This document shows positions 1 through 13,138 of a stretch of DNA of 64,000 bases, piece by piece. Position numbers and translations under genes: made by a program. The notes under the pieces were generated by a model, which did not search any database, had not been told where the DNA came from, and saw nothing but the letters and a program-made list of their open reading frames with translations. The DNA is from Diospyros lotus (Eukaryota > Streptophyta > Magnoliopsida > Ericales > Ebenaceae): NCBI RefSeq assembly GCF_014633365.1, contig NC_068338.1:28150291-28214290 (forward strand). Reading direction: 5' to 3'. Each line of letters starts with the position of its first letter. Within the stretch, counting starts at the first letter, position 1.

Positions 1-3000
1 TGGTTGGTGAAGTACGGGGTGGACTGAAAATAGAATACTTGGGGGGGTAAGTACGGCCGGCCATGAATTATGAATTAGTTAATTCTGGTCGTCGAATCAA
101 CAACGTTATACGCATGCATGTTATTGGGGAGCACATGCACATGCACATGCACATACACATGCTCTCTCTCTCTCTCTCTCTCTCTCGTGAAACAAACGAA
201 GTCCCATGGAATTTCTCGAGAGTTGTACGTACGTAGTGGTGCATTTTAATTTTAATATAATATCGAATTAATTAACTTCTAATTAGTCCAATTATATATG
301 TAGCACCCGGTTTTGTGTGTTTGGTAGGGAATATATATATATAGATAGGGATGACGAAGGTACTGGAGATGATTAATATTTGACTAATGAGTTATATTTA
401 ATAATAATAATGGACACCAATTATTCGAATGAATTTAATTATATATAAATAAAATTTATAAATTATGAATAATATTATGCACCAATATTGGACACCTTCA
501 ATAATTAGTTGGTGAGAGAGCAGAATTGGTGCATGCATGGTGGGACTGGGATGATATATATATGGGTACTGAGAATGAAGAATTATCTTGAATTTATTAT
601 TTTATTATTAATTATATGGGTTCTCTAATATTAAAAAATTGTATCCATTATTATTCTCGACACCTCGCTCAGTCTACCTTCACTTGATCATATTCAAATA
701 ATCAGTCTTATCAATTGGGATAATTTAATTAATTTATAAGATCAAATACCATTTTCCTTTTCCTCCTCCTATATATTCTTAGAATTAAGTTTGTTTAATT
801 TGGCTAGTTGACTTTAATAATAATAATAAAAAATTAAGATTATAAAAAGAAAAAAAAATGACATGCTCTGTCCATGGCATTGTCATAATACTTCATACAA
901 AATAATAAATAAATAATATATCTACATGGTGATTTACCAAATGATAGGTATGCATGGGCTAATTAATTATTCAAGCAGGTTTAATTAATTTAATTAAAGA
1001 TTAAAATATATAATACTAATTATAAGTAGAATCAAACAACGTGATGAAAAATAAGCACAAAAGTCCACGAGGGAGAAAACAAGAACAAGCAGCAGGTACC
1101 TACTTTACCATTACCATATATATATATATGGCATTGAAAATAAAAATTAACCAAAAGAATCGCATAATACTTTTTCATCCAATAATCTCCCAAAGGAAAC
1201 ATTCCAAAACTGTAACGCCTGTCCAAACCAACTCCATAATTTTAACAAATTATAAAAACAAAAAACAAACAAATCTCCAAACAAGTTGATTCTGCTTCCA
1301 TCACCATCGATCACAGAGCCAGCGAAAAGACTAGACTTGAACCGTTGAACTGAATTGAATAATAATAATAATAATAATAGGATGGGACTGACATTTTATT
1401 TGAACATAATTTTGTTCTCTTAGTTGGATTTTTCTTCTTAGCGGTTTGCTAAATTAAAAGTCAGAATGTGACTTTTTTTTGTTGGTAAAGGCCGAAAGTT
1501 TGATTGATGGGCATCCATTTATATTTTAGTATTATTTTTCTGAAAATTATCACATACATATATATATATATATCTATGGCAATCCAGTTAAATCCCAAAA
1601 TATTAGTGTTAAAACCAAATTGACAACTTCAAACTAATTATTTTATATAACAAAATCGAACCAAATTGAATTAATTTGTTAAAAGTTGAAATCGAAATAG
1701 CCAAAATTAATTAGTTTGATTTCAAAGCTGGTTTTGTACTCCAAGAAACTTGAATGATTTAAGAATTTAGTATATTTGCTAAAGGAGTTTTGGCCTAGTG
1801 CCAAAAAGTTGATGTCCCAGCAATAGATTTGAGTTCTGTTATATATACATTTTTAAAAAAAAAAAAAATCTAATCTTTTGTTGATCTTAAAAAATTTCTA
1901 TTTAACATTTTTATTTATGAATGATTTGGTAATTGAGATTAAAATATACTTGTACATCTAAAAAAAAAGTTATAATATAGCGTTATTTTTTATTTTTTTG
2001 ATGACCCAAGTATTCGAGGTTCGTCTATTTAGTCTCAGAAGAGATTGACTTTTTTCCTAGTTCGACTTTTAGGTAAATCAGATATAGTCGCAAGTTTATA
2101 TACTCTCAAGCGGACACGGCGGTCAATTCGTACCAAATGAACAATTTTTGCCTCTATCAGGAGTTGATCCTCACCGCTCTTAAAAAAATTTTAAAAATTT
2201 TACCATTTACTCCATGCTTTCGGAACTACAGTGTTGTTTTTTTGTCACATGAAAGGGAGAGATAAGGTGCCCAATATAACAATCTCTTTTGAATGCAACT
2301 GTAAGAGTCACCCCTTGTTAGAGAATAATACCCAATTTGAGTCATAATTAACGTTGGTGAAGATGAATCTATCAGCAACACAACACACAATGTGAACCTT
2401 TTCACCTGACATGAATTATGTTTGTGGATGCCATAACTCGATTCCTTGATCACCAATAAGAAAGAATGCCTCCCCAACCGCTACATGATGGTAGCAAAAG
2501 ACTCGAACTAACAAGGGACTGTGAAAATTATTTTACTGAAATCTTGTACTGAATGGGAGGGTGAGTGAACTGAAATGATTGGAGGGGGCAGCATAAGCAC
2601 TAAGGCGAAAGGGCACGCTCTAATAAGAGGCAATGATGAAGTTAAAGTATTGGTCGGGGCTAGACGCCGAATCCGAATCCACCCACATGCCCCCCATCAT
2701 ATGTGTGGCGCTAGGGGCGTCCCCGGTACGTGGACTAACGCCATTGCATGGCCTTGGCCCGTGCACTTTCCCTCCTCCTCATCTCTAAGCTAGCTAACAT
2801 TGCAAGGAAGGACTTGCCCTTGCGTTGCACATGGAGTTGAATTTAGGAAGATTCACCCATGACGCGACACTGTGAGAGCAAGAGAGGTAGAGGGAGTGAA
2901 TAAAGGGGTTGATGGGAGGTGTCCTTTTCTTCTGTACTGTGCTTGCGCTCTTTCCTCTGCCATTTTGTGCTTCCGGGAAAGTACCCAGTCGCTAGAAATT

Positions 3001-4300
3001 GGAGAAAACGCCTTAATGGTAATTGCTATTTTGCTATCTCCATAAACTCGGGAAGCAATTTCGTTTTGAGTAGATGGGGTTCTTCTAGTGGTTGGAAGGA
3101 TCATGCGAGATTACAACGATGCTACATTGCTTAGAAGTTACATCAACTAAAATCATGTGATATACAATTTTAAGTACCTAATTTTATGGCCACAGACCGT
3201 ATTTAAGGCCCAAATGGAGCCTGAAGAGAATTTATACCAGAAAAGTGGGCATTTGATGCTCTATGACGCATTTTTACAGACAGGTGGGGGGCAGGGCAAA
3301 GGATTCCACAATTAGAAAGAAGGTTAATTAGGACAAAAGATCGACCCATGAGTGAAAGTAAAATTGCAATCAAAACCTGACCTGGCCCCACTTACAGTTA
3401 AGGCCGGCGCACTGTACGGACCGTTGATTACGGGATTAAGGATTTGGGTGTAGCACTCAAATCAAATCCCCCTCTCTCCCTCCTGCGTAGGTTCACGTCT
3501 TGGGTGGGTTTTGTTACTTACTTACGAGTGTATTCTAAGTTGCGTCCACTCTCTACCCCTGTCCCTACGGAGACTTTTTAATACCTTCCAGTCACACTGA
3601 CTATATATATATATATCATCAATTAATATTCTAAATTAATCACATGCCGGTTACATATTTATTTATGATAAAAATACATATATATATAATTAACCTGCAG
3701 TGCATGCTGTTAGGTCCCCACGCAGCCATAATAAGATATACTTACAATTTATATACAAAATGGTAAGATAAAACTGAACTGGGATGGATGGAAAGGAAGG
3801 GAAGTTGTATATTTTCTCCTGATCGTCGCGCCAAATCTTCAAATTACAGCCGCTTGTTACGCCACAACCTCGGCTCCATTGCGTCAAAGCTGTAATCTCG
3901 ACCTTTTGCTTTCCCACTATTCTCCCCGATTCCATTGTTATTCCCTCGTTGCCCTTGGATTTTCGTCAAGTCATTGGAAAGGACGGCACGACGTACAAAA
4001 CTACCGAGGGCATTTGCGTCCAAACAGAAAAGTCGATTTGGTCGCCCATGTCATCAGAGACCTGCTTTTTCCAGGCTCACTTTCCGCTGTTGCCCTTCTC
4101 GTGTTACAAACAACAAAACAAAAGGGCGGGGCTCGGCGTGGAAGGAGGAAAAGTAGACTTGGCGAATTCGACGTGGACCCCCCACAGGATCCCGGCTCAA
4201 CAACCAATTCCATGTTTCCCATTGGCCGGGTGAAACCACGCTCCCAGGGCGAGCGTGGGCAACCCGAAAAATAAAATATTTTTCAATTTGGGCAGATAGG
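1..4300. other. Intergenic region upstream of the expansin gene
   Basis: No coding region can be supported here. The first 2.2 kb is very AT-rich with many TA and TAA runs. A GC-richer patch lies near 2.6-2.85 kb and another near 3.9-4.25 kb; open frames in both are short, overlap on both strands and resemble no family I know. The last few hundred bases should include the expansin promoter, but I see no convincing TATA box, only a weak TATAATTT near 4320 and a CT-rich tract just before the start codon. Confidence 0.6.
162..186. repeat. (CT)n microsatellite
   Basis: An uninterrupted CT dinucleotide run, directly preceded by several copies of an ACATGC hexamer (about 132-160). Confidence 0.9.
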
Positions 4301-4466
4301 AGAGGTTGTTAATCGTTGGTATAATTTTGTTCGAAATTACACGGATTGCCACTTAGATCCGACCCGAGACTCCTCCATAAGTACCCTACCTTCCCTTCCT
4401 CTTTCTCCCCACCTCTATCTATCCCTCTCTTTCCCTCTACAGACTTTGTCCAATTGTTTGAGAAAC

Positions 4467-5944
4467 ATGGCGGCTCTGAGCTTGGCGTGCTTTGCTTCTC
4501 TTACGTTGTTCTTGGCCGTCGCCGAAGCGAGAATCCCAGGCGTTTACAGCGGTGGCGGATGGGAAAGCGCCCACGCCACTTTCTACGGAGGCAGCGACGC
4601 CTCTGGCACAATGGGTGTGTCTCGTTCAGCCTCTATTTCGCTTAAATTTATTCCAAATGCCATTTCCATAACTGCATTGTGATTTTTTGCTCTGTTTGAA
4701 CGCAGGCGGAGCCTGTGGGTACGGGAACCTGTACAGCCAGGGCTACGGCGTAAACACAGCGGCGCTCAGCACGGCTCTGTTCAACAAAGGGCTGAGCTGC
4801 GGCGCTTGCTTCGAGATCAAATGTGCCAACGACCCCCACTGGTGCCACTCCGGAAGCCCTTCGATCTTCATTACCGCAACCAACTTCTGCCCGCCGAACT
4901 ACGCCCTCCCCAACGACAATGGCGGCTGGTGCAACCCTCCCCGCCCTCATTTCGACCTCGCCATGCCCATGTTCCTCAAAATCGCCGAGTACCGTGCCGG
5001 AATCGTCCCCGTCGCTTTCCGCCGGTAACCCCCTTCTTTCTCTCTCTCTCTCCCTCTCTCTCTCTCTATATATATATATCCGTTTTGCTCTTATCTTTTC
5101 CTGAATTTAGTACAAATATGGAAAGTTCCATTCATCTTTTAAAATTTACATTAAGTAGCCAATGTTTCATTTACAAAACGTTTTATTAAATTTTAGAGGT
5201 GTTAAGTGTTAAGTTTTACTCTTCTTCTATTGTGTGTGTGCTCTGTTTCATTTGGGTCCGGTACGCCAGGGCCTAGTCCGGGTGGGTACATGGGGCAGAT
5301 TCTGGTTGAGCTCCTTTATTGCCTTTCTTTTTCTCAGAACACAACTGACCAAAATACCCGTGACCTTCCTCGATATTTGCTGCAACAACCCTTCATAGGT
5401 TGTTATCCAGCACGTGCCTATCACGCGTAGGACGGCGTCAGTTGCTTTTTCTATCCTGCGCCCGTAATATTGACTTTCTGATGCGTCCGGAAGATCAGGA
5501 CCGTCGGATGGTTTAGCATCATAAAATCAGGAAATCACTTTCTTTTATGCGCATCTACCCCTGATTTCCGTCCGCCATTCCATGCTAAATTGCTAATTAA
5601 CTAAACTAGCCAGCTATGTGATGTAATTACGCAGAGTGCCATGCCGGAAGCAAGGCGGGATAAGGTTCACGATCAACGGGTTCCGTTACTTCAACCTGGT
5701 GCTGATCACCAACGTCGCCGGAGCAGGAGACGTCGTGAGGGCGAGCGTGAAGGCTTCGGGAACCGGGTGGATCAGCATGAGCCGCAACTGGGGGCAAAAC
5801 TGGCAATCCAACGCCGTCCTGGTAGGCCAGTCGCTCTCCTTCCGGGTCTCGGGCAGCGACCGCCGGACCTCTACCTCCTGGAACATCGTGCCGGCGAACT
5901 GGCAATTCGGCCAAACCTTCGTTGGCAAGAACTTCAGGGTCTAA
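4467..5944 (+). CDS. EXPA: Alpha-expansin (EXPA4/6/16-like), three exons
   Basis: Exons 4467-4614, 4706-5024 and 5635-5944, joined by GT/AG introns of 91 and 610 bp, give 258 aa, a normal alpha-expansin length. Residues 1-22 look like a secretory signal peptide. The mature protein starts RIPGVYSGG and shows the family landmarks: TFYGG (38-42), GACGYGN (51-57), eight cysteines of the N-terminal domain (53, 81, 84, 89, 96, 111, 125, 159), the HFD motif (131-133), and the tryptophan-rich C-terminal cellulose-binding domain ending FVGKNFRV. Expansins act in the cell wall and loosen cellulose-xyloglucan contacts during acid growth, without hydrolysis. The two intron positions fit the conserved expansin pattern. 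ATG 4467 is chosen because it directly precedes the signal peptide. The closest remembered relatives are Arabidopsis EXPA4, 6 and 16; the exact orthologue is not settled. No defect is visible. Confidence 0.95.
5036..5080. repeat. (CT)n/(TA)n microsatellite in expansin intron 2
   Basis: A CT-rich run that turns into a TA run a few bases after the donor site of the second expansin intron. Confidence 0.8.
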
Positions 5945-8900
5945 TCCTCCTCTCTACTCAAAAGAGAGAAAAAAAGAAGAGAGAGAGAGAGAGAAACTAA
6001 AGATGGAGTCTGATTTTGTTTCTAATTTTACCCTTTCGGCGCCATTTCTGAAAGCTGCTGTGTTTGACCGTGGAGTTTGATGTGTTGGGGACTGTGAAAG
6101 ACAGTAAAGAGTGGAGTCTGGTTTTTTTCGACTTTTTTTTACCTGATTTAGGGGGGCTGTTTGGGAGTGGTGACTTTTGAAGCTATTTTGAGGGGGCGGG
6201 GCTGAGGTGGCTGCAGAAAGAGGCATGTAGCCCGCAGCCCCTTTGAGACTTTTTTTTAGTAGGTTATATTTATCACAACAATACGAACCATATAATTATG
6301 TAATTCTGCGTGTCTTGGATATCGATTTTTGGAATTCTGCATGGTGAAATGTTAATTCTTTGTTTTATGGGTCTCCTAATGGGCCAGCATTTAGTGGGCC
6401 CAGCCCAGACTTCTGACATGGTTTGTTGGCCGTAGTAGTATACTGAGCTTTGGATAATATTGGGATAATTGGATTGAAGGCTAATCCAATTCGTATTCGC
6501 GAGTTTACATTACATATGAAAATTGACTAAAAAGTTGTCGAAATGTTTAAACTCTTCAGCGGCAAAGCGTAGGGAAAAGTCTTGGGTTGAGTATAATATA
6601 TTTGTCTTGAATTCTAATTGGAATTGATTCAATCCGTGATGAACTAGTTGGTTTGAGTTAATGAGAGTTAACCTGTCTGATTGGACTTTGAGCCCCCTAT
6701 TTTGGACATATGAGAAGAGGTGGAGACTTTGCTCATTTTTGTTCTATTTAAGGTTAAGAGTTGTTGAATTTGGATTTAAATATGGTAAAGGTTTTTTGTA
6801 ATCAATTCAAAATTTAAGAAGTTAACTTATTTGACACACATTGATCTCTCTATAAATAGAGATCATATTGATTATTAGATTAGATTAGATTAGATTAGCA
6901 GAGGTGCATGTGGGATTCTGTGGGAAACCTCAGTTTGGATGGATGGATGGATGTATTGAGTTAAGAGTGAATTAGTTTATTTATTTATTTTTGCCATAAA
7001 TATAAACATATCATTAAATCATGTTAAATCTAATGGATTTCTAACTTTGATAATGTGCAAAAATGTGAATAAAGGTTCAGCATTACCTTTATTAATCTTA
7101 TATAATATATAAATAGATGAGAAAGCGAAGGTCCATTATATGGTTGTTAATAGAAATCGTCCATATATTGTGGGATGAGACACTTACACTTATATAAAGT
7201 ACAGCACAATCACAGCGCAAATCACGGCACTTTCAACTTTAATTTTCATTTCAATGGGTTGCAGTTGCACTGCATATCCTTTTCCATTTGTTAATTGTTA
7301 GGATACTGATATTTAATCTTATAAATAAATTAATAATGTGTATGAAATGTTTAATACGCTCTTATATTAGTTTTAGCAACCACAATGGATTACTACCAAA
7401 ACTGATGCACTGACATATTAAACATTTCAAGCAGTCAATTCAGACTATTTTTTTTATATGACCTAATTAGGATTTAAGAAACAAATATAATAAATATATG
7501 TGTCCATTAAAGATAAAAAATATTAACATAAGTAGCGTTACCCATGATAAAATTCTATTGTAAAATTTTGTATGTTTAAGATCACAAGTTTAAACTGTAT
7601 AAATAACTCTTTTAAAGTGAAATTTACTCGCACGAACAACTCTTAGAACAAATTAAGAGTATTATGAAGATTTTACAAGATGCGTGCATCATGTTATATG
7701 ATTAGAATGACAAGACGTGAAAGGGTAATAATTGGGGGGTGGGGGTTAAGTGCAAGTCCAAGTTGCAATTAGTAGGGGCGCGGCAGACAGCTTGAAAAGA
7801 AGATACAATCCATTGAATCAACCTAACGTGCACATGGGCGTGGAACTAACGGGGAGAGAGAATATTGCTTCTCTCCTCCACTGCAAAATTTCACCAGTTG
7901 CCATTTGGTGAGAAAGGTTCTTTGGATTCCAATGGCAATGGATAGAGAGCATTATTACCCAAAAAGGCCAAAACCAAAGGTGGAGCTTTAGATGCCTTTA
8001 CCAGCTATCTCCCTCTTTGTGGGTTAGTTTTTTGGCTGTGCTTCCTTTCACATCAATGCCTCCCTCCGTCCATTTCTAGCGACTGGGAGAAACAAAACCT
8101 TAGGGTCTTTTCTTTTTTTTCTTTTTTTTTAGTATTTATAATAATTACTATTTTTCGAGTGACATCCACTAAATTTAATGATCATGTACAATAATTCACG
8201 TCTCATTAAAGATTGTTTGCCTAATACAAAATATCGAAAAATAAAGAGATGAGATGTTTGGGATGTGTTTTTATTAGACAAGGTGAGTTAAGGGGGGAAA
8301 AACTTAAAAGCTAAATTTCATTAAAAGGGGTTGATGTGTAAGCCTAATCCTTATCCTAATCTAATTTTTTTGACTTTTTCCCAGACTATTTAAAGTTTCG
8401 TTCAAAATTTAATTCAAAAGGTGGTACTCCTTGGTCTTGCTGCTCAATTATCATACATAGGGCTTGGGATTAGTGTTTAGTGCCATACAACCTACCACTT
8501 TGGGACCAACTTTCTCTTCAAACAATACTCCAGTTGGTACACAAATAATTTTTTTTATGTTAGATGCATAAAATTGAAATAATTAACACCTTTTATGTCC
8601 ATCTATTGAATGTAAAATCCTCCAAAAGATTTGCCCACCCAGTTCATCAGTGAGACAGAGTAAATAAAGGTATTTTATGATTAATCTTTCTCACGTCCTG
8701 TTGGGTCGGGTGTGGAGACGTCCAGGGTAAGCGATTTTATCTTTTGGACCAATAAAGGTATTTTTCTCTTTTTTCTTAGGTGTTGAGGTATTTTTTTCAA
8801 TTAAGGCAAATCAAAAGATAACATGTTGAGAGTGAATATTGTAATGCCATAAAGATAATCTTAACTTTTAAGACAATTATTTGTTTGAACTTTATTGTGG

Positions 8901-9233
8901 TCTTATTAGGTAATGTTTGGACCCATTGAATAGTTGAAGTTTGGCATAAATAGGTAATCAAATGGTGCCATTCATTTCTAAAAATTACTCTTGTTATTAT
9001 CATTTTATTATTTTAATTTTTGTTTAAAGGAAGGGAGATTATTATTATTATTTTTTAAGAAGTAAAAAAGTGCACTATAATTTAATTAAATGTCAAAAAT
9101 ATCAAATAATATAGTTTACTCATACATAAAACAAAAATAGACTTCTAATTCTATGGCATCTTCCTGCGATCCAATGAAAATTGGTGGGCCAAGGAGAATG
9201 TTTTAGTGAAATGGGCTTATATTATATTATGCT
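5945..9233. other. Expansin 3' flank and intergenic region
   Basis: The first 300 bp after the stop codon is probably expansin 3' UTR; it contains a GA-rich tract near 5976-5995. The rest is AT-rich, with a short GATTA repeat near 6870-6898 and no supportable gene. The only open frames are short and low in complexity. Confidence 0.6.
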
Positions 9234-9241
9234 GCTTCCGC

Positions 9242-10273
9242 TTGGAGTGAGTAGACACTTGGTTAAACCGAATTAATCAAATCAAATTCGCCGATTCAAT
9301 TCCATTATTTAGGTGTCGATTAGAAGTTCAATTATTTTTTATAAAAATCTTGATAAATTTTTATTTGTTTGATTTTCCTTGATCAGTTAACTGAACTAAT
9401 CGAATCACTACTAGTCCTTACTTCTATCATCTTCTTTTTTACCGTCCATTACAATTCTATCTTCTTCTTTTTTTGTTGTCTGACCCGGACACCCCCACCA
9501 CCACCACCTCTGCCTCTGTTGCCACCAATATTACCTCTTGGAGATGAAGGGCCGAATGGCAAAGTGAAGGGTCGAAGCTAAAGGGCTAGCCCTTGGTTTT
9601 CATTTTTGATTCGCTCAGCCCTTTTGTCTCCTTCTGAAGCCAACCCAACATCTGTCTCTCCCTCCAATTTGCACCACCGTGCTTGCCTGTCGACATCGAT
9701 GGTACATTTGGTAAGTTTTTCGATAACTTCTTATAAGTAGGTATTTTATATTAAAACTTAAATTTACTAAAATTCAACTATTAAATCCTTTTGATTTTTG
9801 CGTATGTGGATCATTGAGGCAAGACAAATTTGATGGTCGATTTCGATCGTCAAAATCTGTGGTGGATGGTGGTTGGTAACGTTTTTCTAGACACATGATT
9901 TGAGTTTTTTTATCATAAAATTAATTTTTAGATCTAAAAAAAAAATCAACCATTGGATTAAACTCATTTTTGGATATATGAACCACCACAATTGGGAGAA
10001 TTCGATAATCGGTTCCGATCATTGGGATTGTCGGCTGGCTAGGCGGTCGACAATAACAATAAGGCCAAAATTTAGTTCAATCTGTTAAGTTATTTTGTGA
10101 AAAAGTTCGATTTTTACAAATTTTGGTCCATTAGTTCGGTTTCGGTTCGATTATTTGGGGTGTGTCGATTGATTTAGTTCGATTAATGATTTCCAAACAA
10201 TTCAATTTGATTATAGTTTGATTAGTGATTTTCAAACAATTCAATTTTGATTATAAGTGATTGCACACCTCTA
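9242..10273. mobile_element. Probable non-autonomous hAT element (MITE), 1.03 kb
   Basis: The element is flanked by near-identical 8-bp sites, GCTTCCGC (9234-9241) and GCTTCCAC (10274-10281), which fits an hAT target-site duplication. Its ends are imperfect inverted repeats (TTGGAGTG... against the complement of ...CACACCTCTA). Both subterminal regions repeat TTCGGTT/AACCGAAT-like motifs, as is common in plant hAT MITEs. There is no transposase; the interior holds a CCACCACC-rich stretch of unknown origin. The terminal match is imperfect, so the left boundary is less certain than the right. Confidence 0.5.
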
Positions 10274-10281
10274 GCTTCCAC

Positions 10282-10635
10282 TCATGGCATCTAGACTTCT
10301 GCTTTTCCCCGCATATGCATCTACTTCTAATAATACACACCAGAGGAATTAATGACATATATTATCGCGAGAAAACCTAACAAGATATTATTGAGATCTT
10401 TGTATAATATGTTAGGTATGGCTGACCCTATAAATAAATCTTAAACAAGATTGTCAAACACATCATACATAATTTCATGGGTAAAACTGTGACGTGAAAG
10501 TTCAGTATCAGAATTTCTAAACCATCAATTTTATCTAACAAACCTTACTGGAACTAGATGTTATTCAGTTCTACACTAGCTAGTTCATACATAAATTCCA
10601 GAAACAGTAACAATAAGGACAAAAGAAAGTAGCTA
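10282..10635. other. Intergenic, no feature seen
   Basis: AT-rich sequence between the MITE and the FDM pseudogene; I see no gene or repeat structure in it. Confidence 0.5.
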
Positions 10636-10639
10636 GGAT

Positions 10640-11570
10640 CCAAGTCTTCTATCATTTAAGTTTAACACCACCAAGCTCATTATTCTTTAGATCTCTCAAT
10701 TATTTTTCATCTTCATCAGTGACACCCTGGGCAAACACATCCAAATAAACCAGTGGTAGTTTAGCAATAGGTAGTTGGACTAGTAGTTTTAATTGGAGGG
10801 CTCCCTGATCTCACGTCATACTTAATAATTGGATTTAAGGGTGAAGAGACTCGTGACAGTACTGTTAGAAAAGCTTAACCGGTTATCATACCTAATCTCA
10901 TAGGTGGAGCTGCGCGTCGAGTAAAGTCAATTAGAATAATCAGTAGGATATACTGTCAATACCAAATTACTAATTGTTAGATGAATGCTTCAGAGGCGTC
11001 GAAGATGATTTATGCAGGCAAACAAAATTAAGCAACCTTACCCACAACAAAACACCAGTGGAAAATTTTGATAATCTTAAAAGAGATGCCAAAGATAACA
11101 AATGTAATCCTGCATGCCATACAATCTTCATCACTCTACCTTCTATTGATGGCAGCATGAAGAATAATGATATGCAACCGGAAGCGGTCGACCAAAACTG
11201 CAAGCCAAGTGGAAAATTAATTTTCCCATTTTTCCATTGCTTTCGGATTCCTTGACAAAGAGTGTTTGATTCATGAACTCCAAATCTTCAAGGTTCTGAT
11301 CCTATATTCTTAAATTATGCTGAATTGCATCCATCTTCATCTTAAGCCCTTGTACATCCATCAATCATATGGAGATAAACACATTACCATTTCCTTTCCA
11401 GAGTAAAATTTCCTTCTCTCATTTATTCATAGCCTCCCTCTTCTCCAATTCTTTCTCCTGATGCTCAAGCTCTTAATCTCGGCATCTATGTGCTTTGCAA
11501 TCTCTCCATGCTCCTTCAAAATCCTTTCAAAAAGCATTCTGCGTCATCTTCCTTAACTCTATAACAGGGT
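10640..11570 (-). pseudogene. Decayed FDM-like pseudogene (coiled coil and XH remnants)
   Basis: Read on the minus strand, 11554 to about 11420 looks like FDM coding exon 2: an AG acceptor, then ELRKMTQNAF, a shift of frame, ERILKEHGEIAKHIDAEIK, another shift, then LEHQEKELEKREAMNK, a stop and EKEILLW. Around 11370-11255 the fragments GLKMKMDAIQHNL and QNLEDLEFMNQTLFVKESES match the second coiled-coil block (compare gene B exon 4, [20 protein letters not shown]). Near 10640-10720 the fragment VTDEDEK, stop, LRDLKNNELGG resembles the start of the last XH exon. In-frame stops and frameshifts rule out function. The order and strand match genes A and B, so this looks like a fourth, older member of the same array. 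No XS domain was found. Confidence 0.65.
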
Positions 11571-11578
11571 TTTGAAAT

Positions 11579-11627
11579 GAAGAAGAAGAAGAAGAAGAAG
11601 AAGAAGAAGAAGAAGAAGAAGAAGAAG
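11579..11627. repeat. (GAA)n microsatellite
   Basis: About 16 consecutive GAA triplets directly upstream (minus-strand sense) of the FDM pseudogene exon 2 remnant. Confidence 0.95.
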
Positions 11628-11639
11628 GAGAAAAAGAAA

Positions 11640-12360
11640 GTAATGTTGTTTGCTGGAAGTAACAAGAGCAAAATCAATGATACATTTGACTGATCTGCAA
11701 ATCACTGGTCAGAACTAACCTCAGCAAGCGCAGGTAGAAAATAGTGGTGTGATTGCTCCACAAGAATTATCATCTAAACATATTAGGGAACATGGAGATG
11801 GAGGTTCTCATAAACCAATTTTGCTCAAGACTTGGGAGGATAACCAACAGACGTAGACTTGCATGTTTTGCAGGTCCAATAATGATTACAATGAAACATT
11901 TAGCCAAAAAAAAAAAAAAACGAAATGATTAAACTAGCAAAACAGAAGTGATGATGCAAGATTTTGTGCATCCTCAAGAGGTGCATGGCATGAGCTGAGC
12001 TGGCAATGCCCACTGGAGGCATCTCTTCCAACCACAAAGTACTGCCTGAAGAGATAGCTCCTCTAATGTTTAAGTGAAGCTTGAGGTTATTTCTGGGCTT
12101 AAATAAGAGTTATTTTGGGAATTTTTTAATAATATAAATAAGTATTAAAAATGATTTAAAATTTATATTTTTTACTTTTTGAGGTGTAATATTACTAATT
12201 AAATTTTTATATTCATGTTTAAAAAAGATTTTTTTTAATTGACAATATAAATAAGAGAAAAAAATCTAAAATGTAAGAGTTGAATAAACAAAATAATTCA
12301 TATCTCACTATTCATTGCATTAATGATTTTTTAAGAGTTGAATAAAATGTAAGAGTTGAA
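11640..12360. other. Intergenic, no feature seen
   Basis: No reading frame or repeat is convincing. This is where an XS domain of the pseudogene would be expected on the minus strand, and none is recognisable. Confidence 0.5.
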
Positions 12361-12361
12361 T

Positions 12362-12990
12362 AACGCCACTTCTTACTTTTTTTTTTCCATTGCGTTTAAT
12401 GATTTATATCTTACTATTCATTGTCTAACATTAGAAAATAATTCATAAACTTGAGAGATGGGAGGCCTTTCCATTTAAATGACACCTCACTATTTATTAT
12501 CTAATATTAAAAAATGATCTGTGAATTTTGAGAGTTGAGAAGTCTTCTCGTCTAAATGATATCTCATTATTCATTGCTTAATATTGAAAAATGACTTGTG
12601 AATTTAGGGAGTTGGGGGGTTTTCTAATCCAAATAGAACAACGAAATAAACAAAATATGAATTCAAATAAAAAATTATTATAAAATAAAATGAGTGATTT
12701 TGCATATCAAAAAATAAGAAAAATAAATTTTAAATAATTAGTAATAAAAATTAATAATTTTGGAGTCCATTCTTTTTGGGGGCCCTAAGGCATAGCCTAT
12801 GCCTTGAGTCGACATTGGTTTAAGTTATAAAATTTTAAGGTTAAGAAATATGCGAGAATAAAAAAGGAATAGAGAAATTTTAACATTGCTCATATTTTTT
12901 TTTGATAAGAATTTGTTTTTTATACACCCTGTCCCTTATGATTTCTAACAATTGAGGTAGTTGAAATTGTAATGTTGCCCACGCAAAATC
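12362..12990. repeat. Tandem duplication, unit 1 (about 0.63 kb)
   Basis: This segment aligns over its whole length with 13139-13760. The shared features run in the same order: a poly-T stretch, three diverged copies of a roughly 75-bp block containing ATTCATTGYCTAATATTA, a TATGAATTCAAATAAA stretch, a GGGGGCC-containing stretch and a CATTGCTCATATTT stretch. The copies are clearly diverged. The origin is unknown; no coding potential is seen. Confidence 0.75.
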
Positions 12991-13138
12991 AGGGAGGGGG
13001 GCATGGTCGGGCATTAAAAAGTTATCGATTTATTTTTATTTTTTTTAATGCCTAGATAAATGTGGATTTTCTAGATGAAATTTTTGTTATTTAAAGAATT
13101 ATTTTATCAAATTATTCTTCTAAAATAACATCACTTTT

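Noticed and set aside
2800..2830. Possible miR169-like sequence (AAGGAAGGACTTGCC)
   Set aside because: Too many mismatches to the known mature sequence, and no hairpin partner seen nearby.
3879..4274. 131-codon frame upstream of the expansin
   Set aside because: Three overlapping frames on both strands in a GC-rich patch; no homology recognised and no splice relation to the expansin.
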